A stretch of 57,184 bases of DNA from Deltaproteobacteria bacterium (GTDB lineage Bacteria > UBA10199 > DSSB01 > JACPFA01): contig JACPFA010000041.1 in assembly GCA_016183235.1 (NCBI GenBank), positions 1-57,184 of the forward strand, written 5' to 3'. Shown piece by piece: positions 30,482 through 38,358 of the stretch. The position numbers were made by a program, and so were the translations under genes. A model generated the notes under the pieces. The model saw nothing but the letters and a program-made list of their open reading frames with translations, did no database searches and had not been told where the DNA came from. The first letter of the stretch is position 1; every line of letters starts with the position of its first letter.

Positions 30482-32035
30482 TTAAACGCCCTGTTCTGTC
30501 CAATATTTCATTTCAGAAGCAACAAACTTTGTAAAAGGAATAATATTCTCATTCACAGAAGCTTCTTCCAATGCTTGCATGTAAGACTCTCTTTTTTCTA
30601 CTCGAATGACAGTCCAAGGATACCCTCCCGAGGTCAGCATAAGGTTCATTAAGAAGCGGGCAACCCGCCCATTTCCATCCATATAAGGGTGGATATAAAC
30701 AAAAATAAAATGCCCGAGTATAGCGCGTACCGCGGCACTTTTTTCTTGTTTGAGGAGTTTAAACAAGGTCTCCATGGAATCGACAACGGCGTTGACGGGA
30801 GGGGGAATATGTCTGGAGTTTGAAATAAAAACAGGGTGATTTCTATAGCCAGCGAGAGAAGCAGCCTTGAGCAAATTTGCTTGTACGAGAGGTAAGAAAA
30901 GTTTTCTGTACCATGTTTGCAAATCATCCTCAAAAATTTCTCCAGCTGATTTTTGTTGCTGAAAGACTTTTTGGATACTTTCTGTGACTCTCTGAAAGGC
31001 TTCATAATAACCCTTTGCGGCCAAAGCATCCTTTTGTTGTTTGTCTTGTGGGTTGTTGTTAGGATCCCAATTCCCCTGAGCAATTTTATTAATTAAATCT
31101 TCTGTCACTTGGTAACCCTCGATCGACAAGGAATGATAAGCATCCCGAGAGTAGAGTTCTTTAATCTTCTTTAAAGCCTTATTTTCTTTCTTGGATAAAC
31201 CGGTTTCTTCAGGAAAAAATTTGAGAATAGGTGCTCTCATCTTTTTGCAAAGCGCCTCAATTCGTCCTGCGTAAGGAGAGGTAATTCTCTGTGGCCCTTG
31301 AATGAAAGGCTCGTAGGCTGAAAAAGGATTGCTGGATTTAAGAACAAGCCCGACACTTGCCATGTCTTCTGCAATTTGTTTTGATTTATTTAACTCTCCA
31401 AGAGTTTGAAGAACTCCTACAAGACGATTTGCAGAAGTGACGGCTTGTGTGTCTAATAAAAGCCGGGAAACTTCCGTCATAGAAGGAAGTAAGCGAAGGG
31501 CAATTTCAACATTCAGCGGTTTATTGGAATAATAAGCAGGAGAAAGTCTGCATAAAGCCAAAGCAAGAGGCATGACATTGACGCCTTGAATCTGTTCGAT
31601 GACAGATGGAAAATTCTTACTGTCGGCATAAAGAAAAAGAGAAGTGTTGTGAGGCAGCTGAATGGTTTGATTACTATTCTTTTGAGTAATGACCGTGATT
31701 TGATTGGCAATGATACTTTCACCCGCATAAAGATTTAGGGAAGACTCCGCGGATAAACAGTAACCTGTTTTGCCAAAACGGTCTGAGAGATAATATTTTA
31801 TAAAGGGCCAAAAGCCTCCAAACCAAGCGGTGCTACCCCCTCTTCCTCCGGGGCTTGTAAGTAAATACCAACCCTTCAGAATTTCAATTAAGCATCCTGC
31901 AGCAGAGAGGCGGCTTTTAATTTTTCGGCCTAAATCTGTGGCTTTCAACACCCCTTCTTGGCTCAACTCTTTTGCTTGAGACAAAGCTTCCGCAAGGGGA
32001 TGAGGCGGTTTTATTTGGAGAGGATGTGTAGCCAT
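30482..32035 (-). CDS. Fic-family protein with AbiEi-like N-terminal region
   Basis: A 517-residue protein. The C-terminal half is a Fic domain with the AMP-transferase motif HPYMDGNGRVARFL (about residue 440) and an internal inhibitory-helix-like motif SLSIEG (about residue 302). The N-terminal half (1-250) resembles the AbiEi/type IV antitoxin fold: a winged-helix-like start (VLKATDLGRKIKSRL), then GYCLSAESSLNLYAGESIIA and IQLPHNTSLFLYADSKN. Fusions of AbiEi-like and Fic domains occur in accessory islands; the target is unknown. The gene runs opposite to the 564-residue gene and next to another Fic gene. Confidence 0.8.
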   Translation of the reverse strand: MATHPLQIKPPHPLAEALSQAKELSQEGVLKATDLGRKIKSRLSAAGCLIEILKGWYLLTSPGGRGGSTAWFGGFWPFIKYYLSDRFGKTGYCLSAESSLNLYAGESIIANQITVITQKNSNQTIQLPHNTSLFLYADSKNFPSVIEQIQGVNVMPLALALCRLSPAYYSNKPLNVEIALRLLPSMTEVSRLLLDTQAVTSANRLVGVLQTLGELNKSKQIAEDMASVGLVLKSSNPFSAYEPFIQGPQRITSPYAGRIEALCKKMRAPILKFFPEETGLSKKENKALKKIKELYSRDAYHSLSIEGYQVTEDLINKIAQGNWDPNNNPQDKQQKDALAAKGYYEAFQRVTESIQKVFQQQKSAGEIFEDDLQTWYRKLFLPLVQANLLKAASLAGYRNHPVFISNSRHIPPPVNAVVDSMETLFKLLKQEKSAAVRAILGHFIFVYIHPYMDGNGRVARFLMNLMLTSGGYPWTVIRVEKRESYMQALEEASVNENIIPFTKFVASEMKYWTEQGV

Positions 32036-32167
32036 AACTATTCTTTATGAATAATAATTATCTCCTAGAAGTTAATGTTATTATTTTATAGAACTTAAGG
32101 CAACTTCTTTCTAGAAGATGTGGACGTGGTGTATGTGAAGTTTTTCGGCTGATTGGTAGATCCATAC

Positions 32168-33313
32168 TTATTGCCTTAGATGCTGAGCTGGTTCATCTAG
32201 AATATCCAGGATCACTTTGGCGCAATAGGTACGATCCCGTTTGGCTTGCGTCACCTCTTTGATAATCGATATTTTTTCGAGTTTTTCGATGGCTCGCTGT
32301 GCTGTCGTGAAGGCAATGCCCAGTTCTTTAGCCACTTTCTTCACCGTCAGAAAGGGGTTAGCGGCCAAAAGATCAATGACCAACATCGGTGTTTTGGTTG
32401 AGGCCCCGGCCACAAGTTTTCGCCACTGCACCAATTTTTTGTTGATCCGTTCGGATCGGCTGATTGCATCTTCGGCTTGATGGGCCACCCCTTGGAGAAA
32501 ATATTCTAACCATCTCTGCCAATTTCCTTCTTCGGTGATAGCGCGCAAATGAGCGTAGTACTGGTCACGGGTCGATTCAAAATACGCACTCAAGTACAAA
32601 AGCGGCGAGGGAAGAATCTTGTGTTCAACAAGGAATAAAGTGATTAACAGACGACCCACACGGCCATTGCCATCCAAAAAGGGGTGGATTGCTTCGAACT
32701 GGTAATGTGCTAAGGCAACCTGAATGAGTGGGGGCTTAAATGGTCCATGTAAAAACTTTTCAAATTCACCCAGGCAGTTCATTAATTCCGATGGGGGTGG
32801 TGGTACATAACGCGCTTCGTTGAGGAGGCATCCCGGTCTACCGATCCAATTTTGAGAATGGCGAAACTCCCCCGGTGTGGATGTTTCTCCACGAACACCT
32901 TTCATGAGTTTTTCATGAATTTCCCGGATCAGTCGTAAGGAAAGCGGAAGGTCCTTCAGACGTTTAACTCCATACTCGAGGGCTACGACATAATTTGCAA
33001 CTTCGCGGAGATCTGCTGGAGATCGATTCACATGAGCCTCGGCCTCTGCTGCCAAAATCTCGCCTAGAGTTGCCTGTGTGCCCTCGATACGGCTGGAAAG
33101 CACCGCCTCGCGTCGGATAAAGGGTCGAATCAGCAGGTGAGGATTTGGCAAATGCCCACCTTCGCCTGCCAAGCGGCCGATAGAGCGATCTGCTTCCGAA
33201 AGTGCCTCAATGAGGGTTTGGGTCCATTCAATGTTCGGTGGTAGTGGATTTGGAAGAAATGCGTCATATCCTTGCGGACATCGAACTTTTTTACCGGTTG
33301 GATTTCCTGACAT
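32168..33313 (-). CDS. Fic-family protein with winged-helix C-terminus
   Basis: A protein of about 381 residues from the ATG at 33313. Order: Fic_N region with the inhibitory motif SSRIEGTQATL, Fic catalytic motif HPFLDGNGRVGRLL, and a C-terminal winged helix (AANPFLTVKKVAKELGIAFT then TAQRAIEKLEKISIIKEV). It likely AMPylates a protein target and can bind DNA, perhaps its own operator. The ATG at 33313 has an AAGAGG ribosome site eight bases upstream; the longer frame to 33400 would be translated from the operator region and is rejected. Confidence 0.88.
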   Translation of the reverse strand: MSGNPTGKKVRCPQGYDAFLPNPLPPNIEWTQTLIEALSEADRSIGRLAGEGGHLPNPHLLIRPFIRREAVLSSRIEGTQATLGEILAAEAEAHVNRSPADLREVANYVVALEYGVKRLKDLPLSLRLIREIHEKLMKGVRGETSTPGEFRHSQNWIGRPGCLLNEARYVPPPPSELMNCLGEFEKFLHGPFKPPLIQVALAHYQFEAIHPFLDGNGRVGRLLITLFLVEHKILPSPLLYLSAYFESTRDQYYAHLRAITEEGNWQRWLEYFLQGVAHQAEDAISRSERINKKLVQWRKLVAGASTKTPMLVIDLLAANPFLTVKKVAKELGIAFTTAQRAIEKLEKISIIKEVTQAKRDRTYCAKVILDILDEPAQHLRQ

Positions 33314-33324
33314 TTCAAGACCTC

Positions 33325-33386
33325 TTATTTTCGATTCGAAAATAACAAAATTTATTATTATCGAATATATATGGTATCGAAAATAA
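33325..33386 (-). promoter_or_regulatory. Operator/promoter region of the second Fic gene
   Basis: A perfect inverted repeat TTATTTTCG-ATT-CGAAAATAA (33325-33345). Two more half-sites lie further upstream of the gene: TTATTATCG (33355-33363) and CGAAAATAA (33378-33386). The AT-rich setting immediately before the Fic gene, whose product carries a winged helix, suggests autoregulation. Confidence 0.5.
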
Positions 33387-33497
33387 TATCTCAACTCCAA
33401 TTTTTTCTAAAGAAATGAAAAGGTCTTAAATTCCCCGTCAATCCGCAACTTTAGGTTTGTTGAAGGCCGATAATTATTTGGGTTATGTCATGTGACA

Positions 33498-33585
33498 AAT
33501 GTCATCCTGAGGCTTTAGCCGAAGGATCTTCCATTTTACAATCCGAAACGGAAGATTCTTCACCCCGCTGGGTTCAGAATGACAC
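33498..33585. repeat. Interspersed palindromic repeat pair
   Basis: AATGTCATCCTGAGGCTTTA, GCCGAAGGATCTTCC, then GGAAGATTCTTCACCCCGCT and GGGTTCAGAATGACA; arms invert around TTTTACAATCC. Confidence 0.75.
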
Positions 33586-33650
33586 CATCATAGGGTTCGT
33601 AAGGTACGGTAGACAACAAACAGGGTTACGAGTTACGATAAGGTAAAAGT

Positions 33651-35870
33651 ATGGATTACGATTTAAGTTACGATTTAGGGTATGAAGGTTGTGAAGGCTC
33701 ACCGCCCAAGCCTACAAAACCATCCCATGCCACCGCTTCTATTTGCGACCCCCATCAAGAGCATCCGGGGTATTGGTGTGCGCCACCTCCCAAAGTATGT
33801 AAAGTGGTTAATAGTGCGTTTGCCCCTGAGTGTACGGCTGAGGAAAGAGCAGACATTGTAGCAAAAAGAAATGTAATGAATGCAAAGAAAGCAGCACTGG
33901 ATGCAGCAACTAAGGCAGTGAATGAGTCAACAGAAACAGATGCAGCGAAGACCAAGCCTTTAATAGATGCACAATCAAAAGCTCAACAAGAATACGATGC
34001 TGCAAAAGCAGCATATGATACAGCTGCTGGTGTTACAACCAAAACTCCTCCCAAACCAGGAACAGGGGTTAAAGCCAAATCCGATACCCCCGAAGCTCCT
34101 CCACCTCCACCAGAGCCTGCGGTTTCAACCTATGTGCCTGCTTCTCGGGTCGATAGTGTATTAAAAGCAAAACAAGATGGTGGTGCTACTTATGCGCCTC
34201 CTAAAGATGCTGCTCCAGAGGTAGAACGCCCCACTTATACCTCAGACCAACTACAAAAGCGCGGTGAATTACAAACTAAGTTGCGCGAGGCCTTTGCAGC
34301 TGATAAAGCCTTTGCCAAAGACAAAACCCCAGCAGAAATCAATGCGGCAGCAGATGCTTATTTGGCCTATCTTGAAAAAACTGCGGAAGAGGAAAAAAAA
34401 TCCAGTTGGGCCAAAGAAAATTTAGAGTCACTTTTTGAAAAATCAAAACCTGATCGGAGGGGAAAACTTCCACCCACTAAGTTAGTATCAGGTAAAACTC
34501 CCCGAGGATTGCTAGATGATGCTATTGGAACTTGTAAAACTAAGGCAGCAACAGCGGCCAAAGACTATCATGGGGATGGCAGCGATAGAATCACGCAAGT
34601 AGAAACCGAGGCCAAACATTTTCACGGCGATAAAGATCCTCTTCACGGCGATAAAGACCCTCAAATATTATTGGGCCTCATGGAACGCGAAGCCACGTAC
34701 AAGGCCTTAAAGACTCAAAAAGCAACTTTAAAAAATAATGGTGATGAAATCATCGCCGCGGTCCATCTAGCAAGATTAAAAGCCCAGGGTTTAACAGATA
34801 CAGTAAATGGTAATCAGGCTCCCAAACCCGCTACCACTACCACCCTGGCAGCAGCCGAAACTCGCCCCCAAGCGGCCACTGATTTATTGGCTTATCTCAC
34901 CCGTCCTACTGAAAAACCTGCTGATTGGTCACAGGATGAACCCTTTGCCCCTGGTAAAGGCATGGCACCAGCAGAAGCAAAACTAGCCATGCAATATTTT
35001 CGCTTTCCCAATCCAAATCCTAACGACAAAACACATCCCACCGTGGGGGTTGATGAAGCGACTCCTGAACAAATGGCCAATTTGCAAAAGTCTCTTCCAG
35101 GCAAAAATAAAGATGCTATTTTGGCCGATGCCAAACAACAAGCCAGTGATGATTTAGTTCACGAGTTAAGGGTGGTGAACCCCACCTGGACCGACGCTGA
35201 CGCCCATCGGTTCGTTGCCAGCCGTGGCCTCTACGCAAAAGGTAAAACGGTGTACGACTTCGACGAAGCCATCCGCACTTTACGTGCGTCACCTGGGCCT
35301 TCTCCCAACGATAGTGCAGCCTTGGCTTCTACTTTAGAAAAACAAGATGGCGAATTATTTGCCAATGTAGACCCAGCATTGCAATCAAAATTTCGCCAAC
35401 GTGTACCCGAACCCAGTGGTGACGATGCGAGATCAATTGCCGATAAATTTGGGTTAGAAAATAAAGGTAAGGGCAAAGAATATCGGGATCAATTTTTGGC
35501 CCAAGCCGCAGGCCTTGCCTTTCAGGAAAAATTAAAATTAGCCGGAGAGTTGGCCAAAGAACAGCGGGACAATGCAGAATATGATCGAAGAGAGGGTATT
35601 AAACGAGAACAGGCCGTTGAGGATCGAGAAGACGAACAAGCCTTCAGAGCTGGAGAAAGTGCGTTACAACGTGAACACGACAAAGAAATGAAGGGCATGG
35701 ATTTTATGATGCAAATCGTTGGCAAGCAATTAGACTTTATGAACAACATGGTTACTACTTACATGCAAGCCTACCTCCAAGCCAACATGCCCAAACAATA
35801 CGACGCCATGCTAGCCCAAAACGTGTGGCTCACCGTGCAAGGCGGTGGCGGCGCCGGCCGGCGAGCGTAA
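33651..35870 (+). CDS. Large charged/Pro-rich protein with Gly-rich tail
   Basis: A 739-residue protein, not recognised. N-terminus: MDYDLSYDLGYEGCEGSPPK with several Cys/Pro; then Ala/Lys/Thr-rich disordered sequence, a Pro-rich patch (APPPPPEPA), charged helices, a 21-bp internal duplication giving HGDKDPLHGDKDP, and a coiled-coil-like C-terminus (AEYDRREGIKREQAVEDRED) ending in a conserved tail NMPKQYDAMLAQNVWLTVQG plus GGG(A)GRRA. The tail is repeated three more times downstream with TA modules between. There is no signal peptide. The composition recalls the 564-residue protein. Confidence 0.6.
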   Translation: MDYDLSYDLGYEGCEGSPPKPTKPSHATASICDPHQEHPGYWCAPPPKVCKVVNSAFAPECTAEERADIVAKRNVMNAKKAALDAATKAVNESTETDAAKTKPLIDAQSKAQQEYDAAKAAYDTAAGVTTKTPPKPGTGVKAKSDTPEAPPPPPEPAVSTYVPASRVDSVLKAKQDGGATYAPPKDAAPEVERPTYTSDQLQKRGELQTKLREAFAADKAFAKDKTPAEINAAADAYLAYLEKTAEEEKKSSWAKENLESLFEKSKPDRRGKLPPTKLVSGKTPRGLLDDAIGTCKTKAATAAKDYHGDGSDRITQVETEAKHFHGDKDPLHGDKDPQILLGLMEREATYKALKTQKATLKNNGDEIIAAVHLARLKAQGLTDTVNGNQAPKPATTTTLAAAETRPQAATDLLAYLTRPTEKPADWSQDEPFAPGKGMAPAEAKLAMQYFRFPNPNPNDKTHPTVGVDEATPEQMANLQKSLPGKNKDAILADAKQQASDDLVHELRVVNPTWTDADAHRFVASRGLYAKGKTVYDFDEAIRTLRASPGPSPNDSAALASTLEKQDGELFANVDPALQSKFRQRVPEPSGDDARSIADKFGLENKGKGKEYRDQFLAQAAGLAFQEKLKLAGELAKEQRDNAEYDRREGIKREQAVEDREDEQAFRAGESALQREHDKEMKGMDFMMQIVGKQLDFMNNMVTTYMQAYLQANMPKQYDAMLAQNVWLTVQGGGGAGRRA

Positions 35871-35947
35871 CAAATCCAAGTAGCGAACAAATAACTCCTA
35901 AAATAAATAGGGTTGCCGTTAAACATTGGCACAAGAATTGCTATAAT
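35807..35947 (+). repeat. Gene 3'-end repeat, copy 1 (in the 739-residue gene)
   Basis: The 141 bp from the CATG of CATGCTAGCCC to GAATTGCTATAAT cover the final 21 codons and 77 bp of downstream DNA. Copy 2 at 36127-36267 is identical; copies 3 and 4 are diverged. Confidence 0.95.
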
Positions 35948-35971
35948 TATAGAATACAATCACTATTACTG

Positions 35972-36049
35972 AAGGGGTCACCCATTAGCCCCTGCGGTCA
36001 AGAGAAAAAAGTCTTCCCTTAGGATTTTTTCATCAATCCTTTCAAAGTA
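35972..36049. repeat. 78-bp TA-associated repeat, second copy
   Basis: Differs from 934-1011 at two visible positions. It is flanked by direct TATTACTGAAGGGGTCA-type sequences (before 35972 and at 36048), suggesting tandem insertion. Confidence 0.9.
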
Positions 36050-36060
36050 TTACTGAAGGG

Positions 36061-36086
36061 GTCAAGTCTTGACATGAGACAGGTTT
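36061..36086. repeat. REP-like repeat, second copy
   Basis: GTCAAGTCTTGACATGAGAC followed by AGGTTT; the same as 161-185. Together with 35972-36049 it lies between tail copies 1 and 2. Confidence 0.8.
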
Positions 36087-36126
36087 GTACCGTCCGAAAT
36101 CACTGGATACCTATGTTTACCACTTT

Positions 36127-36267
36127 CATGCTAGCCCAAAACGTGTGGCTCACCGTGCAAGGCGGTGGCGGCGCCGGCCGGCGAGCGTAACAAATCCAAG
36201 TAGCGAACAAATAACTCCTAAAATAAATAGGGTTGCCGTTAAACATTGGCACAAGAATTGCTATAAT
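36127..36267 (+). repeat. Gene 3'-end repeat, copy 2 (orphan)
   Basis: Identical to copy 1 over 141 bp but not preceded by the rest of the gene: the upstream DNA is unrelated (CCGTCCGAAATCACTGGATA). It ends nine bases before the first codons that could belong to the next toxin gene. Confidence 0.95.
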
Positions 36268-36320
36268 GTAGAGAAATTCTAGCTAAACAGTTAATTTTTT
36301 ATGAAGATAAAAACGGAAGA

Positions 36321-36602
36321 ATGCCGTTTTTAGACTGGTTAGAATTGCTGGATTTCAAAACAGAGGCTCGAATTCGAAATCGATTGACTAGGCTTGAAAT
36401 GGGAAACATGGGCGATTGCAAAGCTATTGGAGAAGGAATTTTCGAATTACGTTTGTTTTTTGGCCCAGGATACCGGGTTTATTTTGGAGAGATTAACAGT
36501 GAGGAAGTCCTACTATTGATAGGTGGGAGTAAAAATTATCAAAAGAAAGATATCAAAAAGGCAAGAGAATTCTGGAAAAGCTATAAGGAATTGATGAAAT
36601 GA
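36321..36602 (+). CDS. RelE/HigB-family toxin, possibly 5'-truncated
   Basis: The 93 residues from the ATG at 36321 carry the core of the HigB-like addiction module killer family: RLTRLEMGNMGDCKAIGEGI, FELRLFFGPGYRVYFGE and LLIGGSKNYQKKDIKKA. The family normally has an extra segment before PFLDW; in this frame the preceding codons read AKQLIFYEDKNGR with no ATG/GTG/TTG, back to a stop that lies in tail copy 2. The original start may have been lost at the cassette junction, or a rare ATT (36276) start is used. The antitoxin gene overlaps by four bases (ATGA). Confidence 0.8.
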   Translation: MPFLDWLELLDFKTEARIRNRLTRLEMGNMGDCKAIGEGIFELRLFFGPGYRVYFGEINSEEVLLLIGGSKNYQKKDIKKAREFWKSYKELMK

Positions 36603-36916
36603 AAAAAGTTAAAAATTTTCGGCAATATCATCTGGAAAAACTTAAAACTTTGAAAGCTGCAAGGGTATATTTAGAGGTTGCTTTAGAAGAATTTGAAAAA
36701 GATCATGATAAAGACACCTTCTTGCAAGCCATCCGAGATGTTGCCGAGGCACAAGGGGGCCTTTCGTTACTTGCCAAACGTGCTGGGCTCAATCGTCAAA
36801 ACCTTTATAAAGCTTTATCAGCAAGGGGAAACCCTCAATTTGACACTATTGGGGCGATTTTGCAGGCGTTAGGGTTTAGGCTTTCAGTGGAATTGCTTTC
36901 TAGAAAAGCCGCCTAA
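36599..36916 (+). CDS. HigA-like HTH antitoxin
   Basis: A 105-residue antitoxin of the addiction module antidote family. The N-terminus is helical (FRQYHLEKLKTLKAARVYLE), followed by a helix-turn-helix (GGLSLLAKRAGLNRQNLYKA) and the end LQALGFRLSVELLS. It overlaps the toxin stop (ATGA). It should bind the toxin and regulate the pair. The stop is followed within 10 bp by the short repeat GGGGTTCACCCATTGGCCCC, related to the elements after HigA-1 and HipA. Confidence 0.87.
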   Translation: MKKVKNFRQYHLEKLKTLKAARVYLEVALEEFEKDHDKDTFLQAIRDVAEAQGGLSLLAKRAGLNRQNLYKALSARGNPQFDTIGAILQALGFRLSVELLSRKAA

Positions 36917-36922
36917 AAAACT

Positions 36923-36948
36923 GAGGGGTTCACCCATTGGCCCCTGCG
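36923..36948. repeat. Short TA-associated repeat after the second HigA
   Basis: GAGGGGTTCACCCATTGGCC then CCTGCG: a diverged copy of the first part of the 78-bp repeat. Confidence 0.6.
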
Positions 36949-36963
36949 TAGGCAGGGGCAGGG

Positions 36964-37086
36964 ATGACAGAACTCATGCAAGCCTATCTCCAAGCCAACA
37001 TGCCCAAACAATACGACGCCATGATGGCCCAAAACGTGTGGCTCACCGTAAAGGGTGGTGGCGGCGGCCGTGGTGGATATGGTTAA
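36964..37086 (+). CDS. Orphan tail ORF (gene 3'-end repeat, copy 3)
   Basis: A 40-codon ORF: MTEL, then MQAYLQANMPKQYDAMMAQN, VWLTVKGGGGGRGGYG and stop. It is a diverged version of the last 37 residues of the 739-residue protein, with a different Gly-rich end and no similarity after the stop. AGGGGCAGGG lies just before the ATG and could act as a ribosome site, so expression is possible; it may equally be a relic of a lost paralogue. Confidence 0.5.
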   Translation: MTELMQAYLQANMPKQYDAMMAQNVWLTVKGGGGGRGGYG

Positions 37087-37120
37087 TCAGCGGTTGCACA
37101 TCAATAAGGACATGGGCCAG

Positions 37121-37150
37121 ATAATTACTTATAATTACTTATAATTACTT
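37121..37150. repeat. Three tandem 10-bp repeats upstream of the PIN module
   Basis: ATAATTACTT occurs three times in a row, and one helical turn per unit would align repeated binding sites on one DNA face. It sits about 45 bp before the antitoxin gene. Confidence 0.75.
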
Positions 37151-37193
37151 ATACCTTGAAAGTACGGTAAGTATTGTATATATTTAAAGACGG

Positions 37194-37394
37194 ATGAAGT
37201 CGCCAATACAAAAAAATCCTGAAGATTTTATCTTATCCGTCCTTTCTGATGAGGCACGGTTGGATGCTGCCGTTAGTTTGGCTAGGGAGGCCTTCAAACA
37301 AGCCAAAATTACAGCAAAAGATATTGATCATGCAGTGAAGGCTGTACGTAAAGGCCTATTTTCTACAAAACAACATGCAAAACATAGTCGTTGA
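37194..37394 (+). CDS. Antitoxin of a PIN-domain toxin pair
   Basis: A 66-residue protein, ILSVLSDEARLDAAVSLARE in the middle and KAVRKGLFSTKQ near the end. It has no recognisable DNA-binding motif by eye, but its size and 20-base overlap with a PIN-domain gene match the antitoxin of COG1569-type modules. It probably wraps around the toxin's active site. The AT-rich upstream region with 10-bp repeats would be its operator. Confidence 0.7.
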   Translation: MKSPIQKNPEDFILSVLSDEARLDAAVSLAREAFKQAKITAKDIDHAVKAVRKGLFSTKQHAKHSR

Positions 37395-37809
37395 TACCGG
37401 CGTACTAATTTCAGCCTTTGCTTTTGATGGGATCCCTGAAAAGGTTGTCAAATTTGTATTTACTCGTCACAACCTTTTTGTTTCGCCACAAATTTTATTG
37501 GAATATCGTTCAGTTCCGGTGTTGTTGCATCGACGTAAAAAAATCAACAAACCTCAGTTGCAATCTCTTATTGTAGGTATAGCATCTTTTGTAAAACCAG
37601 CAATTATTGTTAAAGCAAAAAAATCTATTATGCTTTGTCGCGATCCCAAAGACGATATTTATCTGGAATTATGTTACGCTGCCAAAGTTGACTATTTAAT
37701 AACCGGTGATAAAGATTTACTCGCAATATCCGAAGATCAGTTAAATAAATTATTGCCAAGCCTAACAATTATTACTCCTAGAAATTATTTTATTAAATTC
37801 ATCAAGTAA
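37375..37809 (+). CDS. PIN-domain ribonuclease toxin (COG1569 type)
   Basis: A 144-residue PIN-domain protein. It starts NIVVDTGVLISAF with the first acidic metal ligand (Asp7), has an internal EYRSV glutamate, and ends with CRDPKDDIYLELCYAAKVDY and LITGDKDLL, supplying the remaining acidic residues. Predicted to be a Mg-dependent RNase toxin. Its start lies inside the antitoxin gene. It ends 14 bp before tail-repeat copy 4, so the module is bounded on both sides by copies of the same gene end. Confidence 0.87.
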   Translation: MQNIVVDTGVLISAFAFDGIPEKVVKFVFTRHNLFVSPQILLEYRSVPVLLHRRKKINKPQLQSLIVGIASFVKPAIIVKAKKSIMLCRDPKDDIYLELCYAAKVDYLITGDKDLLAISEDQLNKLLPSLTIITPRNYFIKFIK

Positions 37810-37822
37810 TGGCCTTCTTTTT

Positions 37823-37989
37823 AAGCCAACATGCCCAAACAATACGACGCCATGATGGCCCAAAACGTGTGGCTCACCGTGCAAGGCGGTGGTGGTGGCC
37901 GCCGAGGGTAACAAATCCAAAGTAGCGAACAAATAACTCCTAAAATAAATAGGGTTGCCGTTAAACATTGGCACAAGAATTGCTTTAAT
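37823..37989 (+). repeat. Gene 3'-end repeat, copy 4
   Basis: From AAGCCAACATGCCC to GCTTTAAT. It contains an in-frame end MPKQYDAMMAQNVWLTVQGG then GGGRRG and stop (37831-37911), followed by the same roughly 77-bp downstream DNA as copies 1 and 2 with one inserted A. An in-frame stop lies just upstream of it. Confidence 0.93.
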
Positions 37990-38070
37990 TTTGATTGAGC
38001 GGACTATATCAAGTTAGCCCAACCTAATGTTTAGGCCTTGATAAATAAACCTATTAGGTTTACTATTTTT

Positions 38071-38358
38071 ATGTATAGAAACATTGATATACAATTAAGT
38101 AAGTTAGTTAAGAAACAGCTCTTAAAAGTTCCAATGCATATAAGGGATGCTTTATTTGCTTGGGTTGAAGATGTCGAAGAAGATGGCCTTTTAGAAGTTA
38201 GAAAAATTTCAGGTTATCATGATGAACCATTAAAATTTGATAGAAAAGGCCAACGTTCAATTCGATTGAGTAGGTCTTATCGAGCGATTTATGAAGTTAT
38301 GTATGTGGGTGACAAAGAGATAATTGTCATTCGAGAGGTGAGTAAGCATGACTACTAA
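38071..38358 (+). CDS. RelE/HigB-like toxin
   Basis: A protein of about 95 residues from the ATG at 38071 (a TTG at 38038 is possible). The segment KISGYHDEPLKFDRKGQRSI, then RLSRSYRAIYEVM, matches RelE-superfamily cytotoxic ribonucleases, and the end is VIREVSKHDY with a terminal His-x-Tyr. An XRE antitoxin gene overlaps its 3' end by 11 bases. It is the third TA module in the tail-repeat array, beginning about 80 bp after copy 4. Confidence 0.82.
   Translation: MYRNIDIQLSKLVKKQLLKVPMHIRDALFAWVEDVEEDGLLEVRKISGYHDEPLKFDRKGQRSIRLSRSYRAIYEVMYVGDKEIIVIREVSKHDY

Noticed and set aside
33314-33400. Longer start of the second Fic protein
   Set aside because: The added residues are encoded by the operator-like AT-rich DNA, and the ATG at 33313 has a proper ribosome site.
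35825-36282. ORFs with identical MAHRARRWRRRPASVTNP-type ends in tail copies 1 and 2
   Set aside because: The identity follows from the identical 141-bp DNA; the frame is out of register with the real gene tail and is not open in the same way in copies 3 and 4.
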